Shown piece by piece: positions 1 through 5,427 of a stretch of 8,234 bases of DNA (the stretch's first letter is position 1; each line of letters opens with the position of its first letter). Source of the stretch: JAUVYV01 sp964394625 (GTDB lineage: Bacteria > Planctomycetota > Phycisphaerae > Sedimentisphaerales > Anaerobacaceae); contig CAYMYK010000138.1 of the NCBI GenBank assembly GCA_964394625.1, positions 1-8,234 on the forward strand. Direction: 5' to 3'. Under the pieces are notes generated by a model that saw only the letters and a list, made by a program, of their open reading frames with translations, did not search any database and was not told the origin of the DNA. Both the position numbers and the translations under genes were made by a program.

Positions 1-311
1 ATAATAAGTATGCAAGCGTAAATATATGCAGGCCAAATCAGGAGTTGCGATACTATCGGTATATAACCGACACCAGCCATAAAAGAAAGTCGCCAAAGAA
101 TTAATAGTATCCAGAGAATGTGCAACTTACTGAATGGAAGAAACAGGAAGATTAGAGGCAGAAAGACCAATGAAAAAGACATGATAAGCGTTGGCCATAA
201 AGGCGGTGGCGCATGTCGAACTGCTGCTGTTCGGATACCAATGGCAAACCACAGCCCACAAGCAAGAATTATTCCCCAGATAACCCATTCAACAACGGAC
301 AAGACAGACAC
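1..311 (-). CDS. Polytopic membrane protein, N-terminal part (runs off left edge)
   Basis: The minus-strand frame stays open from a GTG at 309-311 to base 1, giving 103 codons with no stop. I read the start as GTG because a GAGG Shine-Dalgarno sits 6 bases upstream and the stop of the preceding small gene overlaps it (TAGTG). The protein begins M-SVLSVVEWVIWGIILACG and is very hydrophobic. About three or four membrane spans are visible, near residues 5-25, 41-59, 62-80 and 85-103, with a short polar, proline-containing loop (RTAAVRHAPPPLWP) after the first. I do not recognise a family and see no catalytic motif. It is the last visible member of the minus-strand run of membrane-protein genes and is probably co-translated with the 47-residue gene before it. 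The C-terminus is missing, so its length and topology are unknown. Confidence 0.6.
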   Translation of the reverse strand, partial: MSVLSVVEWVIWGIILACGLWFAIGIRTAAVRHAPPPLWPTLIMSFSLVFLPLIFLFLPFSKLHILWILLILWRLSFMAGVGYIPIVSQLLIWPAYIYACILI

Positions 312-454
312 TATTCACCTCGTAATCTGATTTCAGATTGAACATTGATTATATTATTTTCGTGCAACACTTTATTTTCCTTAGAGCACAACCATACAAA
401 CAGCCCCAGCGGGACGGCGAATTTCATCAGACTGCTTATGAGTATAACCCACAT
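311..454 (-). CDS. 47-residue single-pass membrane protein
   Basis: The ATG at 452-454 opens a 47-residue frame ending in TAG at 311-313. The reading begins MWVILISSLMKFAVPLGLFV and continues WLCSKENK, so residues 2-23 form one hydrophobic span followed by a charged tail of about 24 residues ending IRLRGE. A GGGG stretch 9 bases upstream of the ATG could act as ribosome binding site. The stop shares one base with the next gene's GTG (TAGTG), a typical translational-coupling arrangement and the best argument that this short frame is real. A Cys at residue 23 directly after the hydrophobic stretch could suggest a lipoprotein, but the residues before it (FVWL) do not fit a lipobox, so I favour a plain membrane anchor. 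Function unknown. Confidence 0.5.
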   Translation of the reverse strand: MWVILISSLMKFAVPLGLFVWLCSKENKVLHENNIINVQSEIRLRGE

Positions 455-480
455 CTCTTTATACCCCTAACGCTTGCAAT

Positions 481-523
481 CACCTGCGGGGTGTGCCGTC
501 TCAGTACTACACCCCGTTAGGTG
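481..523. other. Strong intergenic hairpin
   Basis: CACCT (481-485) pairs with AGGTG (519-523), and CGGGGTGT (487-494) pairs with ACACCCCG (509-516). They are separated by a small internal loop (one base against two) and enclose a 14-base loop. This gives 13 base pairs, 8 of them in an uninterrupted GC-rich stem. It lies between the 225-residue gene and the 47-residue gene. No run of T follows on either strand, so it is not a canonical intrinsic terminator. An mRNA-processing or stability element, or a dispersed repeat, fits as well. Confidence 0.55.
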
Positions 524-548
524 AATTCTGTTGTTCGATTTTCTTCTC

Positions 549-1226
549 TCATAAAGTCAACTGAAGTCCGAGCCATGCACCGTAAATGAAAACCGGCACA
601 AAGCCGAAAGTAGACCCGATAGGAACCATGAGAATTGTACCAAGGTCTTCAGAGAGAAAGCTTAGACCAGTTGTTATTATAGCGACGACAAGAATCCCGA
701 GCCAAGATGTGACTGCGGAGACGACTACTATTCCGAGGATAGTAAAAAAGCCTGGGATCGGATCAATCTGGCTGATACCGATGTCGGAATCAAATTTGTT
801 TACCATGGCAAGAAGGAAAACCAAAACTGTTCCCCCGAGAATCAGGATGAGGAACGAGTTGGATCGGCCAAGGATGGGGATCATGGCAGCCAAGAATGAC
901 AGAACCGCCATCACGACTAGAATAATGATGACAAATAGTGGTGCTCGGAACATCAATATCCATGGAAGGGACCAACTGGCTCCGTCACCAACACCAAGGA
1001 TGATTGGAAACAATGAAGATACCAGCACGAATATTCCGAATACCATAAAGACAGGTTGAAGAATCATGAGTAAGAAGCCTGACTTGGTAAACATGGCGTC
1101 TTCATCATTTGAAAACATGAGTGGGATGAATGGAAGGTAAGAGATGACCAAGTATGCGATGCCCAGAACGTACGTTTCCCATTTTAAGAAAAAATACAAA
1201 ACATAGATAACAGATACCCAAAACAT
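549..1226 (-). CDS. 225-residue polytopic membrane protein, unknown function
   Basis: The ATG at 1226 has a clean AGGAG Shine-Dalgarno 6 bases upstream and lies 10 bases after the stop of the DUF6804-type gene, so the two are almost certainly one transcript. The product is highly hydrophobic with about six spans, near residues 4-38 (probably two passes), 50-78, 96-118, 124-142, 159-190 and 197-222. Soluble segments are short: an acidic SNDEDAMFTKS loop near 39-49, GVGDGASWS near 78-86 and NKFDSDIGISQIDPIPG near 143-159. The last two could be an exposed loop pair. There is no signal peptide beyond the first span and no conserved motif I can name. A large part is made of I, L, V and F, and the coding DNA is AT-richer than the cmk region. 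It could be a transporter-like or structural membrane component. Confidence 0.8.
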   Translation of the reverse strand: MFWVSVIYVLYFFLKWETYVLGIAYLVISYLPFIPLMFSNDEDAMFTKSGFLLMILQPVFMVFGIFVLVSSLFPIILGVGDGASWSLPWILMFRAPLFVIIILVVMAVLSFLAAMIPILGRSNSFLILILGGTVLVFLLAMVNKFDSDIGISQIDPIPGFFTILGIVVVSAVTSWLGILVVAIITTGLSFLSEDLGTILMVPIGSTFGFVPVFIYGAWLGLQLTL

Positions 1227-1236
1227 GATTTCTCCT

Positions 1237-1548
1237 TTACTCCTTCATTTTACTTCCGGCAGATATTCTTCTCAATTGCGGTAACGAGGTGATCAACATA
1301 ATGGCGAGAGTGATGTCCACAACAAGCCACATAGATCTGTCTATATGGACTGGAACGAGCGGATTGAACAGGATGGCAGCAATGATGAATATCCACATCC
1401 AAAGCCTATCCTGCGATTCGTGGGATAGGAATGCTCGGTAGGAGCATGTTCCGCAGACGAGCCAGCGCAGTATCTGGAAGTATCCGAACGGCAAATCTGG
1501 GATTAGGCATCCGAGGAGCATTAAGAACGATAGGATTGTTGCTACCAT
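1237..1548 (-). CDS. DUF6804-type small membrane protein
   Basis: The gene encodes 103 residues from an ATG at 1546-1548, preceded by GGAG (1555-1558) at a 6-base spacing. Four hydrophobic stretches lie near residues 3-17, 24-41, 50-66 and 72-88. The motif string matches what I know of the DUF6804 family: PFGYFQILRWLVCG near 20-33, a W-x-W followed by IIAAILFNPLVPVHIDR near 50-71, then W-x-x-x-D-x-x-x-A near 74-82. Family members are about 80-110 residues long, so this one looks complete. The function of that family is unknown to me beyond membrane location. It is the first gene of the minus-strand membrane run, with the 225-residue gene starting 10 bases after its stop. I recognised the family from motif memory only. 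Confidence 0.8.
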   Translation of the reverse strand: MVATILSFLMLLGCLIPDLPFGYFQILRWLVCGTCSYRAFLSHESQDRLWMWIFIIAAILFNPLVPVHIDRSMWLVVDITLAIMLITSLPQLRRISAGSKMKE

Positions 1549-1560
1549 CAGTTACTCCGT

Positions 1561-1572
1561 TTAAAATTTTAA
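1561..1572. promoter_or_regulatory. 12-base perfect AT palindrome in the leader of the DUF6804-type gene
   Basis: TTAAAATTTTAA reads identically on both strands and ends 2 bases upstream of the Shine-Dalgarno of the 1548-1237 gene. It could be a small operator or an AT-rich spacer that keeps the ribosome site unpaired. In AT-rich DNA such a palindrome can arise by chance, so I give it little weight. I found no convincing -35/-10 pair for this gene between 1573 and 1640; a TATTAT (minus strand, 1618-1623) has no acceptable -35. Confidence 0.25.
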
Positions 1573-1756
1573 TTGTGCAGTTCCATACAAAAGCTATTGG
1601 CTGCGCTTGGGCTTTGCATAATACACAATCGCCCATCTGATTTTACAGCACGACCACTTCGGTATTTGAGGGTTCGCTTTCGCCTGCCTTGTTGACAGCT
1701 ATGCTGCGGTATCCGAGTTCTTTTCCCTTCGGCTGTTCTCCTATGGAGGCCTCCGC

Positions 1757-1798
1757 AAGTCCACTAAGGGACGCCTTACGGCGGAGTCCCAAGGACTT
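1757..1798. repeat. Imperfect inverted repeat (long hairpin) inside the FN3-tail element
   Basis: AAGTCC (1757-1762) pairs with GGACTT (1793-1798), GGGAC (1768-1772) with GTCCC (1786-1790), and GCC (1773-1775) with GGC (1780-1782) around a TTAC loop. A three-base bulge (1783-1785) and an asymmetric internal loop interrupt the stem. Fourteen base pairs in 42 bases is more than expected for coding DNA and suggests selection on DNA or RNA structure. Confidence 0.5.
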
Positions 1799-1846
1799 AG
1801 GACAACTAATTACGTCCTTTCGTCGGTTCTGAGCCATAGATTCGGC

Positions 1847-1867
1847 GTGTGCAAACAAGTTGCACAC
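1847..1867. repeat. 8-base-pair hairpin at the edge of the FN3-tail element
   Basis: GTGTGCAA (1847-1854) and TTGCACAC (1860-1867) are perfect inverted copies around a 5-base loop. On the minus strand the hairpin contains the GTG that would start the FN3-tail frame. It marks the change from GC-richer element DNA to the AT-rich stretch 1868-1980 and may be the element's boundary. Confidence 0.5.
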
Positions 1868-1950
1868 CCTACACAGCTATTTTACTTAACATTCCTGAAA
1901 TAAACAACTTACATCATTTCCTTCATATCACATTTACTTCTATAAGCTCT

Positions 1951-1980
1951 ATTCTAACAAATTTTATTTCCTTTGTACAA
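1951..1980 (-). promoter_or_regulatory. Candidate sigma-70-like promoter pointing into the FN3-tail element
   Basis: Reading the minus strand, TTGTAC (1980-1975) and TAGAAT (1956-1951) are separated by 18 bases, in AT-rich DNA downstream of plsC. Transcription would start near 1944 and run through the FN3-tail element toward the DUF6804-type operon. No open frame follows closely, so it might serve a long leader or nothing at all. Chance matches are common in AT-rich DNA. The rest of the gap 1868-2023 shows no gene and no T-tailed terminator. Confidence 0.3.
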
Positions 1981-2023
1981 CTTCATACGGGGAATTCGGG
2001 TTAGGAGTTTTGCCGTTGAGTGG

Positions 2024-2683
2024 CTACAGGTAGCTGTATGGTTTTTTGCCCTGTTTTAGGCGGATTTCGGTCTGCATTGCCCTAAGTGCGTTGGTAAGGG
2101 CCATCGCAAGCTCTTTATCACCCATACCGGCTGCCTGCTCGGCTGATATTGCCCTGCCGTAGCGCACCTTAATCGTTGCGCCGGGTGTAAAGAGCTTTTG
2201 ATGTCTGGGCCAGCACTCGAAGGCGCCGTCAATCAGGACGGGCAGAAGAACGGCATTGCCCCTTCGGCACAGCAGACTAAAGCCGCCCTTGAAAGGTGTG
2301 ATGCGTCCGTCGCCGGTTCGCGTCCCCTCCGGGAACAGGCAGAAACCCTGTCCCCCTTTGAGCTTTTCGATAACCTGTTTTATTGCAGTCATATCCGCCC
2401 GGCCCCGCCTGACCGGTATCGTCTTAACGCTGCGAAGAAGCCGGCCGAAATACCTGTTGCCGAACAGCGTATCGCGCGCGACAAACCAGAGCTGTCTTCT
2501 CAGGCCAATGCCGCAGAACACCGGGTCCAGATAACTCTGGTGATTGGCGACAAGAATGAAAGCTCCCCGCCCGGGGATATTATCCAGGCCATACACGCGG
2601 AACCGAAAGAACAAGATGCAGAATAACCTGCACGTCCACCGCGCCAGCCAGTACCATCCTGCTCGCATCGCTACCCTGAACAT
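2024..2683 (-). CDS. plsC: 1-acyl-sn-glycerol-3-phosphate acyltransferase (PlsC family)
   Basis: This 219-residue protein has the acyltransferase motifs in order. NHQSYLDP at residues 47-54 holds the catalytic H48 and D53 (HX4D). Motif II lies near 85-97 (VKTIPVRRGRADM), motif III FPEGTR is at 117-122, and motif IV is near 148-153 (PVLIDG). The family transfers an acyl chain to lysophosphatidate, making phosphatidate at the inner face of the cytoplasmic membrane. Residues 10-26 form the usual N-terminal hydrophobic anchor. Length is normal (about 200-250). The ATG at 2683 overlaps the end of cmk by 13 bases and has GAGAG upstream. A second ATG at 2668, with AGGG before it, is an alternative start five residues later. 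The cmk-plsC order is common in bacteria and implies one transcript. Exact acyl specificity cannot be read from sequence. Confidence 0.93.
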   Translation of the reverse strand: MFRVAMRAGWYWLARWTCRLFCILFFRFRVYGLDNIPGRGAFILVANHQSYLDPVFCGIGLRRQLWFVARDTLFGNRYFGRLLRSVKTIPVRRGRADMTAIKQVIEKLKGGQGFCLFPEGTRTGDGRITPFKGGFSLLCRRGNAVLLPVLIDGAFECWPRHQKLFTPGATIKVRYGRAISAEQAAGMGDKELAMALTNALRAMQTEIRLKQGKKPYSYL

Positions 2684-3348
2684 TTTTCTCTCACACGCTC
2701 CAGAAGTTTTGCGACAACATCTTCAATACTCAACGCGGTCGTATCGACAACGATGGCATCTTCGGCGGGCTTGAGCGGCCCGACCGTTCTGTTCTCATCG
2801 CTGAAATCCCGCCGTTGAATCGCCTCTTTGACGATTTCGACGGGGCGCTCGATGCCTTTTGCGGCAAGCTCGAGCCGTCTTCTTTTCGCCCGTTCGCCGG
2901 GCTCGGCCGTAAGATAGAACTTCACATCGGCATCGGGGAAAACGACTGTGCCCTGGTCCCTGCCCTCGGTAACAACCGCCCGCTGTTTCCCTGCGAAATC
3001 CCTCTGCATCCGGACAAGCCGCCGGCGTATCTTCGGAGCCGAGGCGATGTATCGCGCATTGGCTGTTACGTTCTCGTCGCGAATGCGCTCAGTTACGTCG
3101 AGGCCGTCGATAAAGACCTTCATCGAACCCGCCTTCGGTTCAAAGTTAAAATTCGTATTCTTCAAAACTTGCAGCAACTGCTCCTCGTCGCTCAACTCTG
3201 CTTTCGCCTGCATCGCCGCCAGGGTCGCCGCCCTGTACATTGCGCCGGTATCGAGAAAGACCGCGCCGAGCCGTTCGGCGAGCAGCCGGGCGAGAGTGCT
3301 TTTGCCGCTTGCCGCGGGCCCGTCGATTGTCACCACGAGTTCAGCCAT
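2671..3348 (-). CDS. cmk: Cytidylate kinase
   Basis: The protein is 225 residues, the usual length for bacterial CMP/dCMP kinase, which phosphorylates CMP and dCMP with ATP in the cytoplasm. The P-loop is GPAASGKST at 10-18. LDTGAMYRAAT (32-42) binds the nucleotide. GRDQGTVVFPDA (129-140) is the family signature, with Q where I or L is more usual. The lid and C-terminal block QRRDFSDENRT and PLKPAEDAIVVDTT lie at 178-204. I chose the ATG at 3348, which overlaps the TGA of the upstream phosphatase (ATGGCTGA). An in-frame GTG at 3366 would add six residues that the family lacks. No strong Shine-Dalgarno precedes either start, so translation may be coupled to the upstream gene. plsC follows with a 13-base overlap. 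Confidence 0.95.
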   Translation of the reverse strand: MAELVVTIDGPAASGKSTLARLLAERLGAVFLDTGAMYRAATLAAMQAKAELSDEEQLLQVLKNTNFNFEPKAGSMKVFIDGLDVTERIRDENVTANARYIASAPKIRRRLVRMQRDFAGKQRAVVTEGRDQGTVVFPDADVKFYLTAEPGERAKRRRLELAAKGIERPVEIVKEAIQRRDFSDENRTVGPLKPAEDAIVVDTTALSIEDVVAKLLERVREKCSG

Positions 3349-4636
3349 TATCGTCGTTTCCGTCACAGCAACTGCCGCCGACGACCTTCAGGGCTATAAG
3401 ACTTGTATCGTCCGTCTGCGGGGCAAGGCCGACAAACCGCCTGCGGTAGCGCAGGATGTCGCGTATCATTTGCTCGGCAGTTCTGCAATCGCAGCTTGTT
3501 ACCGTCTCGACGAGCTTTTCCCTGCCCCATATTTCGCCGTCAAAGTTGACGGCGTCTATCATACCGTCGGTATAGAACAACATCCGGTCGCCGTCGCGCA
3601 GCTCGATTGTGTCGGTTTCATACTCTGCGCTGGGGTCAACGCCAAGAACAAGACCTCCCGTATCGAGGTCGGTCGTCCGGCTGTCGCGAATAAGTATTGG
3701 ATGCTCGTGGCCGCAGTTGCAGTACGCCATTCGTTTCCTGCCCACATCAATTATCCCGTAGAACAGGGTAATAAACTCCCCCGCCCGGCACTCCGCACAC
3801 GCCATCTTATTGAGCTTATAGACGGTCCCGATAACCTCATTCGGCCCGCATTCACACTCGGCGTAGGCGCGCAGGGCGCCTCTGAACGAGCTTGTCATAA
3901 TCGCCGCCGGGATTCCCTTGCCTATTACGTCTGCAATCACAATGGCGATACGGCCGGCGGCCAGCCGGATAAAATCATAAAAGTCGCCGCCGACATCGAA
4001 ACAGGGTATGTAGGTGGCCGCCATATCCAGCCCTTCCACAAGCGGGGCCTTTTCGGGAATCATCCGTCGCTGAATGACACCTGCCAGACGCATCTGCTCG
4101 GCGATGTGCTCACCCTCGATTGCCTCGGCGTAGAGCTTGGCATTGGTTATGGCGGTGGCGCACTGAGAGGCGACGGCGCGGGCCAGGTTGATGTCGTCGT
4201 CGTCAAAGCGTTTCGGCCTTGGGCTGTAGAGCCGAAGGACGCCGATTGGCCTGTCCCGAAACTCCATCGCGACCGTTAGCTGACTTACCAGCCCCTCTTC
4301 TATAGTCGCCTGTTTATACCGGACACGCCCGTCAACCCGCATATTATCCAGGACAACCGCCTCGCCCGCGAAGGCCTGTTTAACAACGGGGTCATTCTTA
4401 GTCACTACGCCCTTGTTGCGATACCGCTCGCTTAGTCCGTAGGTGCTTCGCATCTTGAGGTCTCCGGTATTCTCGTCAAGCAGCCGGATGGAACAGGCCT
4501 TGACGCCTGTAATCTTTACCGCCGCCTCGGCCAGCTTATCGAGCGCCTCCTGAAGCGAGAACCGCCCCGCTACCAGCGTGGTTATCTGGTATATCTGCTC
4601 GTCACGCTCAATCTGTTTTCTGCTCTTTCTCGCCAC
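3341..4636 (-). CDS. GAF-domain PP2C/SpoIIE-type serine phosphatase (RsbU-like)
   Basis: The product is 431 residues from the GTG at 4636. A basic start (MARKSRKQIERDEQIYQ) leads into a GAF domain at about 20-170, a ligand or redox sensor module. A helical linker (about 165-195) precedes the PP2C/SpoIIE domain (about 200-420). Metal-binding motifs are present: DVGGDFYD (214-221), IADVIGKGIPAA (234-245), CGHEHP (308-313), YTDG (355-358) and TDDTS (408-412). Such proteins dephosphorylate serine on STAS-type anti-anti-sigma factors in partner-switching, but no STAS or anti-sigma kinase gene is visible here. No transmembrane span, so it is probably cytoplasmic. A TTG at 4660 would extend it by eight residues; neither start has a clear Shine-Dalgarno. 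Unusual paired cysteines lie in the phosphatase domain (260/262, 280/283, 306/308, 382/384). It overlaps cmk by 8 bases. Confidence 0.9.
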   Translation of the reverse strand: MARKSRKQIERDEQIYQITTLVAGRFSLQEALDKLAEAAVKITGVKACSIRLLDENTGDLKMRSTYGLSERYRNKGVVTKNDPVVKQAFAGEAVVLDNMRVDGRVRYKQATIEEGLVSQLTVAMEFRDRPIGVLRLYSPRPKRFDDDDINLARAVASQCATAITNAKLYAEAIEGEHIAEQMRLAGVIQRRMIPEKAPLVEGLDMAATYIPCFDVGGDFYDFIRLAAGRIAIVIADVIGKGIPAAIMTSSFRGALRAYAECECGPNEVIGTVYKLNKMACAECRAGEFITLFYGIIDVGRKRMAYCNCGHEHPILIRDSRTTDLDTGGLVLGVDPSAEYETDTIELRDGDRMLFYTDGMIDAVNFDGEIWGREKLVETVTSCDCRTAEQMIRDILRYRRRFVGLAPQTDDTSLIALKVVGGSCCDGNDDNG

Positions 4637-4706
4637 AGCAACATACCAAAGGCATCGCAATTCAGTGTAAAAAACAGGTATTCCGGCATCTTTATAAATC
4701 GAGCGG

Positions 4707-4735
4707 ATTATACTCGACGCAAAGCCGGCGGTGAA
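4707..4735 (-). promoter_or_regulatory. Promoter of the phosphatase-cmk-plsC unit
   Basis: On the minus strand TTCACC (4735-4730) and a perfect TATAAT (4712-4707) are spaced by 17 bases. Transcription would start near 4700, leaving a leader of roughly 40-65 bases before the GTG or TTG start. The -35 matches the sigma-70 consensus at four of six positions. Confidence 0.55.
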
Positions 4736-4761
4736 TAGTAATTTATTTTACCACTATCGGC

Positions 4762-4790
4762 TTGAAAGACAAGCCGGTTCAGGTTAGTAT
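4762..4790 (+). promoter_or_regulatory. Promoter of acyP
   Basis: TTGAAA (4762-4767) and TAGTAT (4785-4790) are spaced by 17 bases, in the divergent region shared with the phosphatase promoter. A start near 4797 would leave about 50 bases before the acyP ATG. It also argues against the longer reading frame that begins at TTG 4762, since that codon is part of the -35 box. Confidence 0.5.
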
Positions 4791-4845
4791 ATTGCTTTTG
4801 TCGGGCGGTTTATTTGCTGAGAATACGAGACACGAAATACGAACT

Positions 4846-5121
4846 ATGGCCGAGACGGCAAGACACATAATTTTCAAAGGACGCGTCCAGGGTGTGGGCT
4901 TCAGGTTCAGTGTGCTGAATGCAGCCAGCCGGTACCGACTGACCGGATACGTTCGGAACCTGCCGGACGGGGCGGTGGAGATGTTAGCACAGGGCCCGGC
5001 CAACGCCATCGACGACTGTATAAAGAATATCCAACTATCGCTTGGCGATTACGTCAGAGAAACGAAAACCGAGGAAGTTCCGCCAAACCCGAAATATACG
5101 GATTTCAAAATTACTTTCTAA
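4846..5121 (+). CDS. acyP: Acylphosphatase
   Basis: A 91-residue protein of normal acylphosphatase length. It hydrolyses carboxyl-phosphate bonds of acyl phosphates in the cytoplasm. Both signature blocks are present: GRVQGVGFR at 12-20, the phosphate-binding loop with catalytic R20, and GYVRNLPDGAVE at 34-45 with catalytic N38. The C-terminal strand ends TDFKITF, as usual for the fold. I start at the ATG at 4846 because the family begins a few residues before the first strand, and because upstream in-frame codons overlap a likely promoter. There is no strong Shine-Dalgarno. It is divergent from the phosphatase unit and is followed after 27 bases by a 31-residue membrane microprotein frame. 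Confidence 0.95.
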   Translation: MAETARHIIFKGRVQGVGFRFSVLNAASRYRLTGYVRNLPDGAVEMLAQGPANAIDDCIKNIQLSLGDYVRETKTEEVPPNPKYTDFKITF

Positions 5122-5148
5122 AAGCGGAGAAATGGGGCAAGGTATCCG

Positions 5149-5244
5149 ATGCTTGCTTTGCTGTTTGGCCAGGGTGAAGTATTCGTGATTGTCGCGATCA
5201 CAGCGATTATCGTCTTGGTGATAGTGCGTCGACGAAGACGATGA
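5149..5244 (+). CDS. 31-residue single-pass membrane microprotein
   Basis: An ATG at 5149 with AAGG (5139-5142) six bases upstream opens a 31-codon frame. Residues 1-20 read MLALLFGQGEVFVIVAITAI, then IVLVIV and five arginines, then TGA. The architecture is one hydrophobic helix (11-26) with a poly-Arg cytoplasmic tail, ideal for an N-out inner-membrane miniprotein. The GQGEVFVI start faintly recalls the N-terminus of TatA-like proteins, but the amphipathic FGxxKLPEL region is missing, so I do not call it TatA. It lies 27 bases after acyP on the same strand and probably shares its transcript. It ends 10 bases before the stop of a convergent minus-strand frame. Function unknown; the good ribosome site and clean topology are the evidence. 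Confidence 0.45.
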   Translation: MLALLFGQGEVFVIVAITAIIVLVIVRRRRR

Positions 5245-5254
5245 AATTCGGTCC

Positions 5255-5413
5255 TCAATTGGAGGCACTGAACTTTTGCGGCACTTCCAGTCCGTGCTCG
5301 ACCATCAAACTTGAATCGCTCATAATCCTGCGGACATCCCCAACAGAGACAATTGTACCTCTATCCCTGAGGACGTCGCTCTCTTTATCCGGTATTTGAG
5401 ACGCATAGGCCAT
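5255..5413 (-). CDS. Possible 52-residue protein downstream of the GspB-like gene
   Basis: After the stop of the GspB-like gene at 5428, a minus-strand frame from ATG 5413 to TGA 5255 gives 52 residues (MAYASQIPDKESDVLRDRGT at the start, QKFSASN at the end). It is soluble and charged, with no signal peptide or motif that I recognise. The frame is open back to 5473, so it could also be the out-of-frame remnant of a longer C-terminus of the upstream gene. No clear Shine-Dalgarno precedes the ATG. I keep it as a weak call because the space would otherwise be empty and the frame follows its neighbour by only 14 bases. Confidence 0.25.
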   Translation of the reverse strand: MAYASQIPDKESDVLRDRGTIVSVGDVRRIMSDSSLMVEHGLEVPQKFSASN

Positions 5414-5427
5414 GCGTATCAAGGATG

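Larger units (their letters stand above)
1643..1867 (-). pseudogene. FN3-tail element: hairpin-rich ORF relic or dispersed repeat
   Basis: A 74-codon minus-strand frame runs from a GTG at 1865-1867 to a TAA at 1643. Residues 52-69 read GYRSIAVNKAGESEPSNT and are followed by EVVVL. This is the pattern of the last two strands of a fibronectin type III domain (Y-x-x-x-A-x-N-x-x-G-x-S-x-x-S). The preceding 50 residues (for example SLGLRRKASLSGLAEASIGE) do not form the remainder of an FN3 fold, and their DNA is dominated by hairpins at 1757-1798 and 1847-1867. The GTG lies inside one hairpin and the in-frame ATG at 1837 has no Shine-Dalgarno. I infer a truncated FN3-protein 3' end fused to structured DNA and carried as a repeat or relic, rather than a functioning gene. 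A short translated protein cannot be excluded. Confidence 0.45.

Noticed and set aside
118..520. Two plus-strand frames (118-330 and 338-520)
   Set aside because: No Shine-Dalgarno and no family; the minus strand here holds two coupled membrane-protein frames with better support.
481..523. Intrinsic terminator call for the intergenic hairpin
   Set aside because: No T-run follows the stem on either strand, so I list it only as a hairpin.
586..1059. 157-codon plus-strand frame opposite the 225-residue membrane protein
   Set aside because: Translation is T/R/I/M-rich, the typical complement of hydrophobic codons, with no ribosome site; the minus-strand gene has AGGAG and operon context.
1406..1640. 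Overlapping frames on both strands (76 and 69 codons) at the start of the DUF6804-type gene
   Set aside because: They overlap the DUF6804-type gene, which has a ribosome site and family motifs; no support for either.
2198..2626. 142-codon plus-strand frame opposite plsC
   Set aside because: Antisense to plsC, whose catalytic motifs are intact; no recognisable domain.
2948..4279. 443-codon plus-strand frame opposite cmk and the phosphatase
   Set aside because: It is antisense to two well-supported genes with complete motifs, and its translation is low-complexity R/S/A-rich and matches no family; it follows from codon bias in GC-rich DNA.
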